From Micromonosporaceae bacterium (lineage in GTDB: Bacteria > Actinomycetota > Actinomycetes > Mycobacteriales > Micromonosporaceae), in assembly GCA_019690055.1 (NCBI GenBank), contig JADGGF010000282.1, positions 1 through 6,099 on the forward strand: a stretch of 6,099 nucleotides of DNA, written 5' to 3'. Under the pieces are notes generated by a model. That model worked only from the letters and a program-made list of their open reading frames with translations, ran no database searches and was not told where the DNA came from. Position 1 is the first letter of the stretch; every line of letters starts with the position of its first letter. Of the stretch, positions 4,925 to 6,099 are shown one piece after another. The position numbers were made by a program, and so were the translations under genes.

Positions 4925-6099
4925 CCCGTCATCCCGATCCGGACGCGGGGGTCGGCCCGGACCTGGACGCCGCGGTCGGCGTCCTCCCGTCGCAGTGGCT
5001 GCGCACAGCCCACGACCGGAGGATCATCGTCGGGCCGGAGCTGGACGAGACGCAGATCCAGCCGGCGAGCGTCGACCTGAGGCTGGGTGACTGGGCGTAC
5101 CGGCTGCGCTGCAGCTTCCTGCCCGGCAACGAGTCGGTGGCCGAGCGGCTGCCCGCGTTCGAGATGGACCGCATCGACCTGCGGGACGGTGCGGTGCTGG
5201 AGCGCAACCGGCCGTACCTCATCCCGCTGTGCGAGTCGCTGGCCCTGCCGCCCGACCTGTCGGGTCGGGCCAACCCCAAGAGCTCGACCGGGCGGTTGGA
5301 CATTTTCTGCCGGCTCATCACCGACCGTGGCCACGTCTTCGACCAGGTGGCCGCCGGCTACCACGGGCCGCTGTTCCTGGAGGTGGTCTCGCGGTCGTTC
5401 ACCGTTCGGGTGCAGCGCGGGCTGGCCCTCAACCAGCTCCGCCTGGTGCGTCGGCCGGCCGCTGGCTCGCCCGCCGCGGTGGCCGTCTCGGACGACGAGG
5501 TGCGCGACTTCCACCGAGCCAACCCGCTGCTGTGGGTGGCGGGGGTCGGGGGCGACCCGGACTACGTGCCGTCGCCGGCTGACCTGCCGGTCCAGGACGG
5601 GCTGTTCGTGAGCCTGGCTCTGGCCGAGGGCGAGGCCCCGGTGGGCTGGCGGGCACGCAAGAACAGCCGCCTGCTCGACCTGACCATGGTGGGCGGGCAT
5701 GACCCGGACGACTTCTGGGAGCCGGTCTACGCCGAGCGCGGGGGCGGCGTGGTGCTGGAACCGGAGGAGTTCTACCTGCTGCTCTCGCGGGAACGGGTGC
5801 GGGTGCCGCCCGAACTCGCCGCGGAGATGACCGCCTACGACCCGACCAACGGGGAGCTGCGGGCGCACTACGCCGGCTTCTTCGACCCGGGCTTCGGCCA
5901 CGGCCCGGCGGTGCCGTCGGGCAGCCAGGCGGCGCTGGAGATCCGGGCGCACGACGTGGCGTTCATGGTGGCCGACGGGCAGCGGGTCTGCCGGCTCTCG
6001 TTCGAGCGAATGGCGCGGACGCCCGACGTCCTCTACGGCGCCACCGACTCCCACTACCAGTTCCAGACCGGCGCCCTCAGTAAACATTTCCATTCCTAG
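4921..6099 (+). CDS. dcd: Two-domain 2'-deoxycytidine 5'-triphosphate deaminase
   Basis: This cytosolic enzyme converts dCTP to dUTP and ammonia, supplying dUTP for thymidylate synthesis. It is 392 residues long, about twice the usual single-domain Dcd (about 190), and matches the long family common in alphaproteobacteria. The N-terminal half has the IQPASVDLRLG signature at 46-56, ESLALPPDLSGRANPKSSTGR at 105-125 with S121, S122 and R125 in the place of the canonical SSxGR catalytic loop, and GYHGPLFLEV at 146-155 with E154. The C-terminal half repeats the fold: VPPELAAEM, FFDPGFGHG from 320, and AALEIRAHDV with E340, but has no SSxGR loop. The end is LSKHFHS, so the protein is complete. The GTG start overlaps the preceding stop as GTGA and has no strong ribosome site, which fits translational coupling. 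Whether it also has dUTPase activity, as the bifunctional single-domain enzyme of mycobacteria does, cannot be told from sequence. Confidence 0.93.
   Translation: MTRHPDPDAGVGPDLDAAVGVLPSQWLRTAHDRRIIVGPELDETQIQPASVDLRLGDWAYRLRCSFLPGNESVAERLPAFEMDRIDLRDGAVLERNRPYLIPLCESLALPPDLSGRANPKSSTGRLDIFCRLITDRGHVFDQVAAGYHGPLFLEVVSRSFTVRVQRGLALNQLRLVRRPAAGSPAAVAVSDDEVRDFHRANPLLWVAGVGGDPDYVPSPADLPVQDGLFVSLALAEGEAPVGWRARKNSRLLDLTMVGGHDPDDFWEPVYAERGGGVVLEPEEFYLLLSRERVRVPPELAAEMTAYDPTNGELRAHYAGFFDPGFGHGPAVPSGSQAALEIRAHDVAFMVADGQRVCRLSFERMARTPDVLYGATDSHYQFQTGALSKHFHS

Noticed and set aside
4621..6093. Minus-strand open frame of about 490 codons opposite dcd
   Set aside because: It mirrors the dCTP deaminase gene, whose motifs are unmistakable on the plus strand; the antisense translation shows no family features.

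Overview
The window is high-GC DNA with strong G/C preference at third codon positions, typical of an actinobacterium. The clearest taxonomic clue is the pair formed by a bacterial XPB-type helicase and a large helicase-associated protein. These match, from memory, Mycobacterium tuberculosis Rv0861c (XPB/Ercc3) and Rv0862c, which are neighbours in mycobacteria. The species cannot be named from the sequence.

Layout, left to right. (1) Positions 1-1092, minus strand: the N-terminal 364 residues of XPB; the rest lies beyond the left edge. (2) Positions 1093-1701: about 600 bases with no convincing gene. It holds a possible DNA-damage-type promoter for XPB, two adjacent palindromes (one resembling a LacI/PurR-family operator) and a five-unit 18-bp tandem repeat. 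(3) Positions 1702-1941, plus strand: a small two-helix membrane protein of unknown function. (4) Positions 1942-2069: a four-unit 16-bp tandem repeat between convergent gene ends; each unit can fold as a mini-hairpin in the minus-strand transcript. (5) Positions 2070-4592, minus strand: an 840-residue helicase-associated protein with an XPB/Ssl2-like module and a C-terminal WYL-like domain. (6) Positions 4593-4726: a divergent promoter region. (7) Positions 4727-4924 and 4921-6099, plus strand: an unrecognised 65-residue protein whose stop overlaps the GTG start of a complete two-domain dCTP deaminase.

How the genes may work together: XPB is a superfamily 2 DNA repair helicase, and the large neighbour carries a segment visibly similar to the XPB N-terminal region, so the two probably act in one repair or remodelling process. 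The dCTP deaminase makes dUTP, the precursor for dTTP, and is translationally linked to the small protein in front of it. Nothing in the window proves a new system. The points most worth following are the overlapping small gene plus two-domain dCTP deaminase, the module shared by XPB and its neighbour, and the two related repeat arrays flanking the small membrane-protein gene.
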